A stretch of 7,595 bases of DNA from Pseudomonadota bacterium (GTDB lineage Bacteria > Pseudomonadota > Alphaproteobacteria > Rhizobiales > Devosiaceae), in the NCBI GenBank assembly GCA_023430705.1, contig JAEYZJ010000268.1:1-7595 (forward strand), given 5' to 3'. The first letter of the stretch is position 1. Every line of letters begins with the position of its first letter. Below, piece after piece: positions 1 to 6,462 of this stretch. Below the pieces are notes generated by a model, which did no database searches, had not been told where the DNA came from, and saw only the letters and a list, made by a program, of their open reading frames with translations. The position numbers were made by a program, and so were the translations under genes.

Positions 1-206
1 CGGCCCTCGCCCACGCGCCTGAAGTAGCGCAGCGCCCCGCCTTCCGACACGTCGCCGCGCACCCCGATGCGCCGCGCGCCGGGCTTCAGCTCGGCCGCGA
101 GGTCGGTGAACTGGTGCTCGTCCCCGCCCGTGCCGTGGAACAGGAAGAAGGCCGGCGCGTCGGGTGACGCGCCGGGCAGGTCGATGAACTCATACGTCTC
201 GGCCAT
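1..206 (-). CDS. Alpha/beta hydrolase, carboxylesterase/phospholipase type (MhqD-like), 3' part missing
   Basis: The first 68 residues of a serine-hydrolase-fold protein are visible; the rest lies beyond the left edge. The N-terminus has a beta strand rich in F and L leading into HGTGGDE (residues 24-30), the oxyanion-hole region typical of small bacterial carboxylesterases. RGDVSEGG (residues 50-57) follows and is characteristic of this subfamily. The nucleophile GxSxG, acid and histidine would lie in the missing part, so activity cannot be judged. The start is the ATG immediately after the TAG stop of the upstream dioxygenase-like gene (zero intergenic bases), so translation is probably coupled. 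By family knowledge, such hydrolases sit beside ring-cleaving dioxygenases (the mhqO-mhqD arrangement in Bacillus) and are thought to act on products of quinone or aromatic-electrophile breakdown. The substrate here is inferred only. Confidence 0.85.
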   Translation of the reverse strand, partial: MAETYEFIDLPGASPDAPAFFLFHGTGGDEHQFTDLAAELKPGARRIGVRGDVSEGGALRYFRRVGEG

Positions 207-1151
207 CTATGCGGCCTCCTTGTCCTCGAGCGGAGCCAGCTGCTCCTCGAGCGCCGAACGCAGGTGCTCGTGCTGGCTCGGCAGTTTCAGGCTCTCGCCC
301 AGGTGGGCCGTATCCTCGTCCCGGTCGAACCCGGGTTCGTTGGTCGACACCTCGAACAGCACGCCGCCCGGGGTGCGGAAGTAGATCGCCCAGAAGTAGT
401 CCCGGTCGATCACCGGCGTCACCTGGTAGCCCGTGTCGAGCAGCGCCTTGCGCACCTCGAGCTGCGCCGCGCGGTTCTCCACCGCGAAGGCCACGTGGTG
501 CACCGAGCCCATCCCCAGCGCGGCCTGTCCGGCATCGGGCAGCACCTCGATGTCGATGGCGTCCGCGCCGTTCCCGCCGGGACGCACGAGGCGCCGGATG
601 CCGTTGCGGGTCTCGGCGGTCTCGTAGCCCATGAACTTCAGCAGCTCTTCGGTCGCCCCGCCATCGCGGAGCCGCAGCGACACCGACTCGAAGCCGCGGA
701 TCGCATGCTCGGCATCGACGCCGTTGCCGGTCCACGGCACGCGCACATCGCCATCCGACTCGACCAGTGCCATCGCATCGCCTTCCGACGCGCGGAAGTT
801 GAGCTGCCGCCGGCCGAAGCTGTCGACCAGTTCGACGTCGCCGACGCGGTCGGCCTCGAACCGCTCCTGCCAGTAGCCGAGCGAGCCCCTGGGCACGGAG
901 AACACCGTGCGCCCCACCTCGCCCGTGCCGGGCCGGCCGCGGGCGATATGGGGGAACGGGAAATGCGTCATCACCGTGCCGGGCGTGCCGACCTCGTCAC
1001 CGTAATAGAGGTGATAAACGTCCGGCGCGTCGAAATTGACGGTCTGCTTGACCCGGCGCAGGCCGAGCGTCCGCGTGAAGAAATGGTTGTTCTCGGCCGC
1101 ATCGCGCGCCATCGAGGTGACGTGGTGCAGTCCCTTGATCTGAGTGAGCAT
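207..1151 (-). CDS. Ring-cleaving dioxygenase, VOC/glyoxalase superfamily (MhqO-like)
   Basis: This is a 314-residue protein with two vicinal-oxygen-chelate modules. The first opens with GLHHVTS (H9, H10) and runs through LYYGDEVGTPGT (48-59), a signature of the MhqO/YkcA group. The second begins near residue 154 and contains SVHHVAFAV (H218, H219) and VLFEVSTNEPGF (E267). By family analogy, one His from each of the two HH motifs plus E267 would form the 2-His-1-Glu metal site. Position 155 is Glu (GFESVSL), where relatives often have His; I cannot tell whether this matters. The cytosolic protein is expected to cleave hydroquinone- or catechol-like compounds and contribute to quinone/electrophile resistance, but the substrate is not shown by sequence. 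The start is supported by AGGAGG (plus-strand 1157-1162) five bases upstream. It is the first gene of a two-gene unit with the hydrolase to its left, and the gap ahead of it carries a perfect dyad (1244-1270). Confidence 0.9.
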   Translation of the reverse strand: MLTQIKGLHHVTSMARDAAENNHFFTRTLGLRRVKQTVNFDAPDVYHLYYGDEVGTPGTVMTHFPFPHIARGRPGTGEVGRTVFSVPRGSLGYWQERFEADRVGDVELVDSFGRRQLNFRASEGDAMALVESDGDVRVPWTGNGVDAEHAIRGFESVSLRLRDGGATEELLKFMGYETAETRNGIRRLVRPGGNGADAIDIEVLPDAGQAALGMGSVHHVAFAVENRAAQLEVRKALLDTGYQVTPVIDRDYFWAIYFRTPGGVLFEVSTNEPGFDRDEDTAHLGESLKLPSQHEHLRSALEEQLAPLEDKEAA

Positions 1152-1243
1152 CGCTGCCTCCTGCCTGGGCGGGCCCTGCCCGCCGCTTCGAGGCTAGAGA
1201 TAGGCCACGCCGGCCGTTTCGAATAGCGCACCGCCGGCGCAAG

Positions 1244-1270
1244 GGATTGTTCGCAACGCCCGAACAATCC
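1244..1270. promoter_or_regulatory. Perfect 10-bp inverted repeat, candidate operator of the dioxygenase/hydrolase unit
   Basis: GGATTGTTCG (1244-1253) and CGAACAATCC (1261-1270) are exact reverse complements separated by seven bases (CAACGCC). The repeat lies 93 bases upstream of the dioxygenase start and 9 bases beyond the stop of the isomerase gene. The stem is only 60% GC and no T-run follows on either strand, so a transcription-factor site is favoured over a terminator. MarR-type repressors control the analogous mhq operons of Firmicutes, but I see no regulator gene here to pair with it, and the regulator family is a guess. No convincing -35/-10 pair was recognised nearby. Confidence 0.5.
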
Positions 1271-1279
1271 GGCATCCGG

Positions 1280-2035
1280 CTAGACCAGCTCGCGAAATGC
1301 CAGCGTCTCTAGCGTCGGCCCGCCCGGCTTGTACTCGAGCCCCACCAGCCCCGTGTATCCCTGCTTGTCCAGCCATTCGAGCCGGTCGGCATAGTCGAGG
1401 CGCCCGCTGCCCGGTTCGCCCCGCCCCGGCGTATCGGCGAGATGCACATGCACCACCCGGTCGAGCCGGCCCTTCAGCACCTCGATCTCCTCGCCCATCA
1501 CCGCGGCGTGGTAGATGTCGTAGAGCAGCCTGACTTCCGGCCGCGCCACCTCGTCGACGATGTCGAGCCCCTCCTCGGTGGAGGTGAGGTAGTATCCCGG
1601 ATGGTCGACCCGGTCGTTGAGCGGCTCGAGCGCGAGGGTGACGCCCGACCCCTCGAGGATCCGCGCCGCCTCGCCCAGCACCTTCACGATCGCCGCGTGC
1701 TGCGCGGCCCGCGCCACGCCGGGCAGGAAGTCGCCCGCCTGCGCGATGATCGCCCGCGCGCCCAGCTCCTGCGCCGCCTTGAGCGATGTCGCCACGCCCT
1801 CGAGGAACCACTGGTGCGCCTCGGGATTGGCCAGCGGCGCGATCGGCTCGCAGAGGATCCCCGCCAGCGTCAGCCCCGTCTCGTCGAGGGCCTGCCGCAC
1901 CGCGCCGAGGTCCTTGTTCGAGAAGCGCCAGAACTCGACCGCTTCCAGCCCGGCCGCCTTGGCGGCCCGGATGCGATTGGCGACGTCGGGTTCTTCGGCG
2001 GCGAACAGCCACTCGATGCAGGCGGAATAACGCAT
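1280..2035 (-). CDS. TIM-barrel sugar isomerase/epimerase, hydroxypyruvate isomerase-like
   Basis: This 251-residue protein belongs to the xylose isomerase-like TIM-barrel family (AP endonuclease 2 fold). It begins MRYSACIEWLF, a strand-1 pattern typical of the Hyi/Gcl-linked hydroxypyruvate isomerases. Likely metal or catalytic residues sit at barrel strand ends: E137 (LALEPLND), D173 and H176 (LLYDIYHAAVM), H198 (VHVHLAD), E207 (GRGEPGSG) and E234 (VGLEYKPGG). The two glutamates E137 and E234 match the usual pair in this family. Length is close to the usual ~258 residues. The predicted reaction is hydroxypyruvate/tartronate semialdehyde or a related ketose-aldose isomerisation, but the substrate is uncertain because no gcl, glxR or other glyoxylate-pathway gene is in view. 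The start at 2035 has only a weak AGG upstream; the frame is open for 121 codons further, but that part lies inside pncB and has no family similarity. It is 17 bases downstream of pncB, hence probably co-transcribed with it. Confidence 0.87.
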   Translation of the reverse strand: MRYSACIEWLFAAEEPDVANRIRAAKAAGLEAVEFWRFSNKDLGAVRQALDETGLTLAGILCEPIAPLANPEAHQWFLEGVATSLKAAQELGARAIIAQAGDFLPGVARAAQHAAIVKVLGEAARILEGSGVTLALEPLNDRVDHPGYYLTSTEEGLDIVDEVARPEVRLLYDIYHAAVMGEEIEVLKGRLDRVVHVHLADTPGRGEPGSGRLDYADRLEWLDKQGYTGLVGLEYKPGGPTLETLAFRELV

Positions 2036-2052
2036 ATGAGACCTGGGTAGTT

Positions 2053-3360
2053 CTAGACGGTGACCTTGTGAGACACCCGGCCCTTGTCGCCGAATATCCT
2101 GATGTAGCGGCGGATTTCGCTCTCGTCCCCGGTCGCCTTCTCGGGATTGTCCGAGAGCTTGACCGCAGGGCGCCCGTTCGCTTCGCTGACCTTGCACACC
2201 AGCGAGATCGGGTCGAGTCGCGGATTGGGTCGCGGCGAGCAGCCGACGAAGTCGTTGGTGAGGTTCGTGCCCCAGCCAAAGCTCATGCGCACGCGGCCGT
2301 GGAAGTGATGATAGGCTTCCTCGATCATGTCGACGTCGAGCCCGTCCGAGAAGATCAGCAGCTTCTCGCGCGGGTCGCGCCCATGCGCGCGCCACCACTC
2401 GATGATCCGCTCGCCGCCGGCGATGGCCGGTGCGCTGTCGGGCCGGAAACCCTTCCAGTCCGCCACCCAGTCGGGCGCATCGCGCAGGAACGAATCCGTG
2501 CCGAACGCGTCGGGCAGGACGATCAGCAGGTTGCCGCCATAGTAGCTTTTCCAGTCCTGCAGCACCTGGTAGGGCGCGGCGCGCATCGCCTCCTCGTTCG
2601 GCGCGAGCGCCGCCAGCACCATGGGCAGCTCATGCGCATTGGTACCCAGCGCCTCGAGGTCGTTGTCCATCGCCAGCAGCACGTTCGAGGTGCCGGTGAA
2701 CACCTCGGGCCCGAGCCCCTCCTTCAGCGCTTCCACGCACCAGCGCTGCCACAGGAACGAGTGCCGCCGCCGCGTGCCGAAATCCGAGATGCGCAGGTCG
2801 CGGAGCTTTTTCAGCCGCTCGACCTTCTCCCACATCTTCGCCTTGGCGCGGGCATAGGTGACATCGAGCGTGAACGGCCCGTAGCCCTTGAGCGCGGCCC
2901 GGCTGCGCAGCTCGTTGATGATCGCGAGCGCCGGGATCTCCCACATCGTGGTGTCGACCCACCTGCCCGGAAACTCGAGCACATACTGCCCGTCGCGCTT
3001 TTCGAGCCGGTACTCCGGCAGCTGGTAGCCCTCGAGCCAGCGCAGGAACTCGGGCGAAAAGATCTGCCGCGAGCCGTAGAAGCTGTTGCCCGCCAGCCAG
3101 ATCATCTCCTTTTTGGAGAACTTCAGCGTCCGGGCATGATCGAGCTGCGCGCGCAGCTCGCCCTCGTCGATTTCCTCGGCGAGGCGCACGGAGGTCTTGC
3201 GGTTGATCAGCGTGAAGGTGGCGTCGACCTTGGGGTAGAGGCCCCAGATCATCTGCAGCATCAGCAGCTTGTAGAAGTCGGTGTCGAGCAGCGACCGGAT
3301 GATCGGATCGAGCTTCCACGCGTGGTTGTAGACCCGCCGTGCGATATCGGTCTTCGGCAT
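2053..3360 (-). CDS. pncB: Nicotinate phosphoribosyltransferase
   Basis: This 435-residue cytosolic enzyme converts nicotinate and PRPP (with ATP hydrolysis) to nicotinate mononucleotide, the entry step of the Preiss-Handler NAD salvage route. Motifs in order are LLDTDFYKLLM (24-34, the N-terminal NAPRTase signature), NSFYGSRQIFSPEFL (92-106), DFGTRRR (193-199), FTGTSN (221-226), GTNAHE (239-244), FSDGLD (337-342, phosphate-binding region), GWGTNLTND (362-370) and KLSDNPEK (401-408). H243 in GTNAHE should be the histidine that is phosphorylated in this family. Length fits the alphaproteobacterial form rather than the ~400-residue enterobacterial one. The start is supported by AGGAGG (plus-strand 3365-3370), four bases upstream. 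It is the first gene of a leftward unit with the hydroxypyruvate isomerase-like gene, and it diverges from the membrane protein gene across a 178-base gap that holds a 9-bp dyad. I see no damage to the reading frame. Confidence 0.96.
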   Translation of the reverse strand: MPKTDIARRVYNHAWKLDPIIRSLLDTDFYKLLMLQMIWGLYPKVDATFTLINRKTSVRLAEEIDEGELRAQLDHARTLKFSKKEMIWLAGNSFYGSRQIFSPEFLRWLEGYQLPEYRLEKRDGQYVLEFPGRWVDTTMWEIPALAIINELRSRAALKGYGPFTLDVTYARAKAKMWEKVERLKKLRDLRISDFGTRRRHSFLWQRWCVEALKEGLGPEVFTGTSNVLLAMDNDLEALGTNAHELPMVLAALAPNEEAMRAAPYQVLQDWKSYYGGNLLIVLPDAFGTDSFLRDAPDWVADWKGFRPDSAPAIAGGERIIEWWRAHGRDPREKLLIFSDGLDVDMIEEAYHHFHGRVRMSFGWGTNLTNDFVGCSPRPNPRLDPISLVCKVSEANGRPAVKLSDNPEKATGDESEIRRYIRIFGDKGRVSHKVTV

Positions 3361-3420
3361 CGTGCCTCCTGCAGCCCGCCCGACTCCTCTAGGCGGATAC
3401 GCCGCAAAAGAAAAGAGGCA

Positions 3421-3442
3421 TCCATCGTCAACCGACGATGGA
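3421..3442. promoter_or_regulatory. Perfect 9-bp inverted repeat between pncB and the divergent membrane protein gene
   Basis: TCCATCGTC (3421-3429) and GACGATGGA (3434-3442) are exact reverse complements around AACC. On the minus strand the dyad overlaps TTGACG (3431-3426), a good -35 match, but no recognisable -10 lies 16-18 bases further on, so a promoter is not claimed. A pyrimidine-rich stretch (minus-strand 3417-3406, mostly T) follows towards pncB. The repeat is 61 bases before the pncB start. It could be a repressor site for NAD-salvage control or a leader hairpin; sequence alone cannot decide. Confidence 0.4.
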
Positions 3443-3538
3443 CGTTCGGCGACGGGGGAACCCTTCCTTCACCAGCCTTGCGCTAGAGACAGGGAGGGGG
3501 CCGTCGCAGCGCCCTGCTGGGGTGGATCGCCGGACCCG

Positions 3539-5251
3539 ATGACCATGAGCGCCACAGTCGAGCTCGTCCGCCGGGCCCGGAGCCGGTCGCTGGCGCCCGT
3601 CGCCGCCGCCGAGGCGCCGGCCATCGTGCCCGCCATCCTCATCGGCCTCATCGCCTTCGTCATCGTGCGCGGCTTCGCCCCGCTCGACCCCACCAACATC
3701 CTCTGGCTCGACCAGCGCGACCGCGCCATGCACACGCTGGGCTGGTGGTGGTTCGCCATGGCGCCTTGGGGTTGGCCGCCCGGCGCCAGCCCGCTCAACG
3801 GGCTGGAACTCGCCAACGGCGTCGGCCTCTCCGATTCCCTGCCGCTGTTCGCCTTTCCCTTCAAGCTCGTCGCCCCCTGGCTGCCCGAGCGCTTCCAGTT
3901 CTGGGGCTACTGGCAGCTGCTCTGCTTCGTGCTGCAGGCGCTCTTCGCCGCGCTCGTCGCCCACGAACTGAAGCTCAGCCGCCCGCTCGCCCTCGTCGCC
4001 GCCATCTTCTGCGTCTTCCAGCCGGCCTTCCTGATGCGGCTCGACGTGCACATGGCGCTCGCCGGGCACTGGACCATCCTTGCCGCCCTCTGGCTCTACC
4101 TGCGCCAGCCCGGGCCGTACTGGGCCTGGCCGCTGTTGCTGGCCACTGTTTCGGCCATCCACGGCTACCTGCTGGTGATGGTCTTTGCCGTCTGGGGCGC
4201 CTCCCTGCTCTCGCGGCTGTGGCAGGGCGCATACCGGCTGCGCCCGCTCCTCGCCGAACTCGCCCTCGCTGCCGCCGGCATCGTCGTCGTCCTCTGGGCC
4301 GCCGGCATCTTCATGGTCGGCTCGGTCGAAAGCTTCGGCTTCGGCCAGTTCCGCATGAACCTGATGGGTCCGTTCAACCCGGCCTTCTTCCAGTTCCTCG
4401 TCCCCGGCGTGCCGGTCAACGGCTTCGAGTGGGAGGGGGTCAACTACATGGGCCTCGGCATCTTCGTCCTGATTGCCGTCGCCATCGTGACGCTGAAGCC
4501 CGCCCGGCTCCGCGGGCTGGCCGGCCGGCGCTGGCTGCCCTTGCTGCTTGCCGTCCTCGGCATGGCCGTGTTCGCGCTGTCCAACCGGGTGGCGCTGGGC
4601 AGCATCGAGCTCTTCACCATTCCCCTGCCGCCCGCGCTCGAGAAGTTCTTCACCATCTTCCGCAGCTCGGGCCGCATGTTCTGGCCGCTTGGCTACCTCA
4701 TCGTCTTCGGCGTCCTCGTCCTCCTCGCCCGCCAGGCGAAGCCGGCCGTCGCCCTGTCCGTCGCCTGCCTCGCGCTGCTGCTCCAGCTCGCCGACATCCA
4801 GAAGGGCCCGCGCGCCCTGTTCATCGGGCCCGACCGCACCGGCACCGAATGGCGGACCATGCTCAACTCCCCCGCCTGGGCGGCGCTCGCCCCGCACTAC
4901 CAGCGCGTCCGCTCCATTCCGGTCGAGAGCGAGGGCCCGAACTGGCGCGAGCTCAGCTGGTTCGCCGTCACGCACCGGCTGCCCACCGATGCCATCTACC
5001 TCGGTCGTGTCGACCGGCAGGCGCTCGCCGGCGCGAAGGCCGCGGCCGACTACGCGCTCGCGACCGGCACCTTCGACAAGGGCGCCATCTATGGCCTCGA
5101 CACGAAAGCGGCGACCCGCGCCCTCGCGGTGATGGGGCCCGACGACGTCCTCGCCCCCATCGACGGCCTCATCCTCTTCGCCCCCGGCGGCCGCCCCATC
5201 CTCGAAGCCGCCGGCATCCGCCTCTCGCCCTTCGTCAGCGTCCGCTACTGA
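3539..5251 (+). CDS. Polytopic membrane protein, DUF6311-like with GT-C-type layout
   Basis: From the ATG at 3539 this is a 570-residue inner-membrane protein with about ten hydrophobic segments (roughly 29-46, 121-141, 147-163, 174-188, 196-218, 236-260, 303-319, 332-348, 383-398, 402-419) and a soluble C-terminal part (about 425-570). Short conserved-looking motifs are LDQRDRAMHTLGWWWF (57-72), PWGWPPG (76-82), AGHWTILAALWLYLR (175-189) and FRSSGRMFWP (374-383). This pattern matches my memory of the DUF6311 family, whose function is not established. The layout, with an acidic motif in the first external loop, a multi-TM core and a C-terminal soluble domain, recalls GT-C lipid-linked-sugar glycosyltransferases; that role is inference. 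The frame is open to 3362, but the extra 59 residues are Pro/Arg-rich, overlap the pncB leader and look non-coding. Only a weak GGGGTGGA precedes the chosen ATG, and the ATG at 3545 is an alternative. It ends just before a likely terminator and appears monocistronic. Confidence 0.85.
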   Translation: MTMSATVELVRRARSRSLAPVAAAEAPAIVPAILIGLIAFVIVRGFAPLDPTNILWLDQRDRAMHTLGWWWFAMAPWGWPPGASPLNGLELANGVGLSDSLPLFAFPFKLVAPWLPERFQFWGYWQLLCFVLQALFAALVAHELKLSRPLALVAAIFCVFQPAFLMRLDVHMALAGHWTILAALWLYLRQPGPYWAWPLLLATVSAIHGYLLVMVFAVWGASLLSRLWQGAYRLRPLLAELALAAAGIVVVLWAAGIFMVGSVESFGFGQFRMNLMGPFNPAFFQFLVPGVPVNGFEWEGVNYMGLGIFVLIAVAIVTLKPARLRGLAGRRWLPLLLAVLGMAVFALSNRVALGSIELFTIPLPPALEKFFTIFRSSGRMFWPLGYLIVFGVLVLLARQAKPAVALSVACLALLLQLADIQKGPRALFIGPDRTGTEWRTMLNSPAWAALAPHYQRVRSIPVESEGPNWRELSWFAVTHRLPTDAIYLGRVDRQALAGAKAAADYALATGTFDKGAIYGLDTKAATRALAVMGPDDVLAPIDGLILFAPGGRPILEAAGIRLSPFVSVRY

Positions 5252-5257
5252 CCGCAT

Positions 5258-5281
5258 TTCCCGGCCCGGCCGGGGCTTTTC
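5258..5281 (+). terminator. Likely intrinsic terminator of the membrane protein gene
   Basis: CCCGGC (5260-5265) and GCCGGG (5269-5274) form a six-pair GC stem around CCG, extendable by one T-G wobble. GGC and a short T-tract follow (TTTT, 5277-5280). The hairpin starts nine bases after the TGA stop of the membrane protein gene. The T-run is short, but GC-rich hairpins followed by GGGGCTTTT are common terminators in high-GC alphaproteobacteria. It separates this gene from the regulator downstream. Confidence 0.55.
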
Positions 5282-5370
5282 TCGCGCCGTGCAAAGCCAG
5301 ACCGACCCACTTGCGGGCAAAAGCCCGTTGCGTGAGTATCCGCCCGACAGATCGCAACAGTACCCCACGC

Positions 5371-6330
5371 ATGGCCGCACGAACCGAAACCTCCGGAAAC
5401 CGCCTCGACGACGCTGCCCGCGCCGGCTGGCTCTACTATGTCGCGGGCAACAACCAGGAGGAGATCGCCCGCAAGCTCGGCGTCTCCCGGCAGACCGCGC
5501 AGCGGCTCGTCTCGCTCTCGGTTTCCGAGGGTCTCATCAAGGTGCGGCTCGACCATCCCATCGGCCGCTGCATGGAACTGGCCGCGGCACTGCGCCACCG
5601 CTTCGCGCTCGATTTCGTCGAGGTCGTCCCCTCCGATCCCGGCTCCGGCTCCACCGTGCTCGGCCTCGCCCAGGCCGCTGCCGCCGAGATCGAGCGCCGC
5701 CTGCGCGGCGACCGGCCCATCGTCATGGGGCTGGGCACCGGCCGCACCCTCAAGGCCGCGATCGAGCAACTGGGCAAGATCGACGCCCCGCAGCACAAGA
5801 TCGTCTCCCTCACCGGCAATATCGCACCCGATGGCTCGGCCGCGTTCTACAACGTCATCTTCGCCATGGCCGACGCCGTGAAGGCCCGCAGCTTTCCCAT
5901 GCCGCTGCCGGTGATCGCCTCCTCCGCCACCGAACGCGAAATGCTGCACCGCCAACCGATGGTGAGCGACACGCTGGCCCTCGCCGCCACTGCCGACGTC
6001 ACCTTCCTCGGCATCGGCGATCTCGGCCCGAAAGCCCCGCTCTATCTCGACGGCTTCATCTCCGAGGGCGAGCTCAAGGCCCTGCAGAAGGCCGGCGCCG
6101 TCGGCGAGGTGCTCGGCTGGGCCTTCGATGCCCACGGCCGGCTGATCGAGGGCCAGACCAACGAGCGCGTCGCCAGCGCCCCGCTCCCCTCCCGCGAGAC
6201 CTCGCTGGTGGTGGCGCTCGCCATGGGCAGCCGGAAGCTCCCCGGCATCCGCGCCGCGCTGAACCGGCGCCTCGTCAACGGCCTCATCACCGACGAAGCC
6301 ACCGCCGGGGACCTCCTCGCCGACCTCTAG
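5371..6330 (+). CDS. SorC/DeoR-type sugar-binding transcriptional regulator
   Basis: This 319-residue DNA-binding protein probably controls the polyol transporter that begins at 6508. The N-terminus has RLDDAARAGWLYYVAG (11-26), then a helix-turn-helix, QEEIARKLGVSRQTAQRLVSL (29-49), with the recognition helix around SRQTAQRLV. A sugar-phosphate-binding effector domain like that of SorC and CggR follows, with VMGLGTGRTLKAA (118-130), LTGNIAPDGS (147-156), ADVTFLGIGDLGP (208-220) and a C-terminal LVNGLITDEATAGDLL (301-316). Length and motif order match full-length SorC regulators. The ATG at 5371 lacks a clear Shine-Dalgarno, but it is the start that family N-termini support; a GTG at 5332 is possible in the same frame. 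By family knowledge, such proteins sense phosphorylated sugars or polyols and are usually encoded next to the operon they regulate. The inducer is not predictable from this sequence. Confidence 0.93.
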   Translation: MAARTETSGNRLDDAARAGWLYYVAGNNQEEIARKLGVSRQTAQRLVSLSVSEGLIKVRLDHPIGRCMELAAALRHRFALDFVEVVPSDPGSGSTVLGLAQAAAAEIERRLRGDRPIVMGLGTGRTLKAAIEQLGKIDAPQHKIVSLTGNIAPDGSAAFYNVIFAMADAVKARSFPMPLPVIASSATEREMLHRQPMVSDTLALAATADVTFLGIGDLGPKAPLYLDGFISEGELKALQKAGAVGEVLGWAFDAHGRLIEGQTNERVASAPLPSRETSLVVALAMGSRKLPGIRAALNRRLVNGLITDEATAGDLLADL

Positions 6331-6366
6331 TGCCCTGAAAGCACTGCCCGAACCGCTTCCCCACGC

Positions 6367-6388
6367 CCGCCGCCCCTCGAGGCGGCGG
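6367..6388. other. GC-rich 8-bp hairpin in the regulator-smoE gap
   Basis: CCGCCGCC (6367-6374) and GGCGGCGG (6381-6388) are exact reverse complements around CCTCGA, starting 37 bases after the regulator stop. No T-run follows on either strand, so it is not a standard intrinsic terminator, although it could slow polymerase or stabilise the 3' end of the regulator mRNA. It lies upstream of the proposed smoE promoter and would not be in that transcript. Confidence 0.35.
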
Positions 6389-6431
6389 CCATGCGCTCGT
6401 GCACAGGTCCGTCCGGACATAAATCACTCTC

Positions 6432-6462
6432 TTGACTTTATCCGGCATTGGACGAGTATTTG
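6432..6462 (+). promoter_or_regulatory. Candidate promoter of the smoE-type operon
   Basis: TTGACT (6432-6437) is a five-of-six match to the -35 consensus. The -10 could be AGTATT (6455-6460, 17-base spacer) or TATTTG (6457-6462, 19-base spacer); both are weak, as is common in alphaproteobacteria. This leaves a leader of about 40 bases before the start at 6508. The surrounding region (about 6414-6460) is noticeably more AT-rich than its neighbours, which fits a promoter. Confidence 0.4.

Noticed and set aside
264..1226. 320-codon plus-strand frame opposite the dioxygenase
   Set aside because: It is a His/Arg/Glu-rich shadow of the real minus-strand gene, which has metal-site motifs and a good ribosome binding site.
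1244..1270. Intrinsic terminator for the pncB-isomerase unit
   Set aside because: The stem is moderate in GC, the loop is 7 bases, and no T-run follows on the minus strand, so an operator is the better reading.
2036..2398. 121-codon N-terminal extension of the isomerase into pncB
   Set aside because: The extra residues are an out-of-frame shadow of pncB. Family similarity begins at MRYSACIEW.
1786..3486. 566-codon plus-strand frame opposite pncB and part of the isomerase gene
   Set aside because: It overlaps two well-recognised genes and is Arg/Pro-rich without domain signals.
3362..3538. 59-residue N-terminal extension of the membrane protein
   Set aside because: It would start two bases from the pncB start codon and run through the dyad region. 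It has a non-membrane, Pro/Arg-rich composition and no reason to be translated.
5314..5327. CGGGC-AAAA-GCCCG mini-hairpin before the regulator
   Set aside because: A five-pair stem is short and expected by chance at this GC content, and no T-run or known regulatory context supports it.
3745..5370. Long in-frame N-terminal extension of the regulator overlapping the membrane protein gene
   Set aside because: The extension is Arg/Ala/Pro-rich shadow sequence. The regulator's family-like N-terminus starts at the ATG at 5371.
3428..5380. 650-codon open frame on the minus strand across the membrane protein gene
   Set aside because: Its composition (runs of E, G, A, D, R) is the mirror of GC-rich codons on the plus strand. 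It has no recognisable motif, and the plus-strand frame has coherent transmembrane segments and family-like motifs.
6329..6345. AGTGC...GCACT repeat across the regulator stop codon
   Set aside because: A five-base stem with a 7-base loop and no T-run is too weak to call a terminator or operator.
5245..6420. 391-codon minus-strand frame opposite the SorC-type regulator
   Set aside because: It is a low-complexity G/A/E/D-rich shadow; the plus-strand frame has an intact helix-turn-helix and effector domain.
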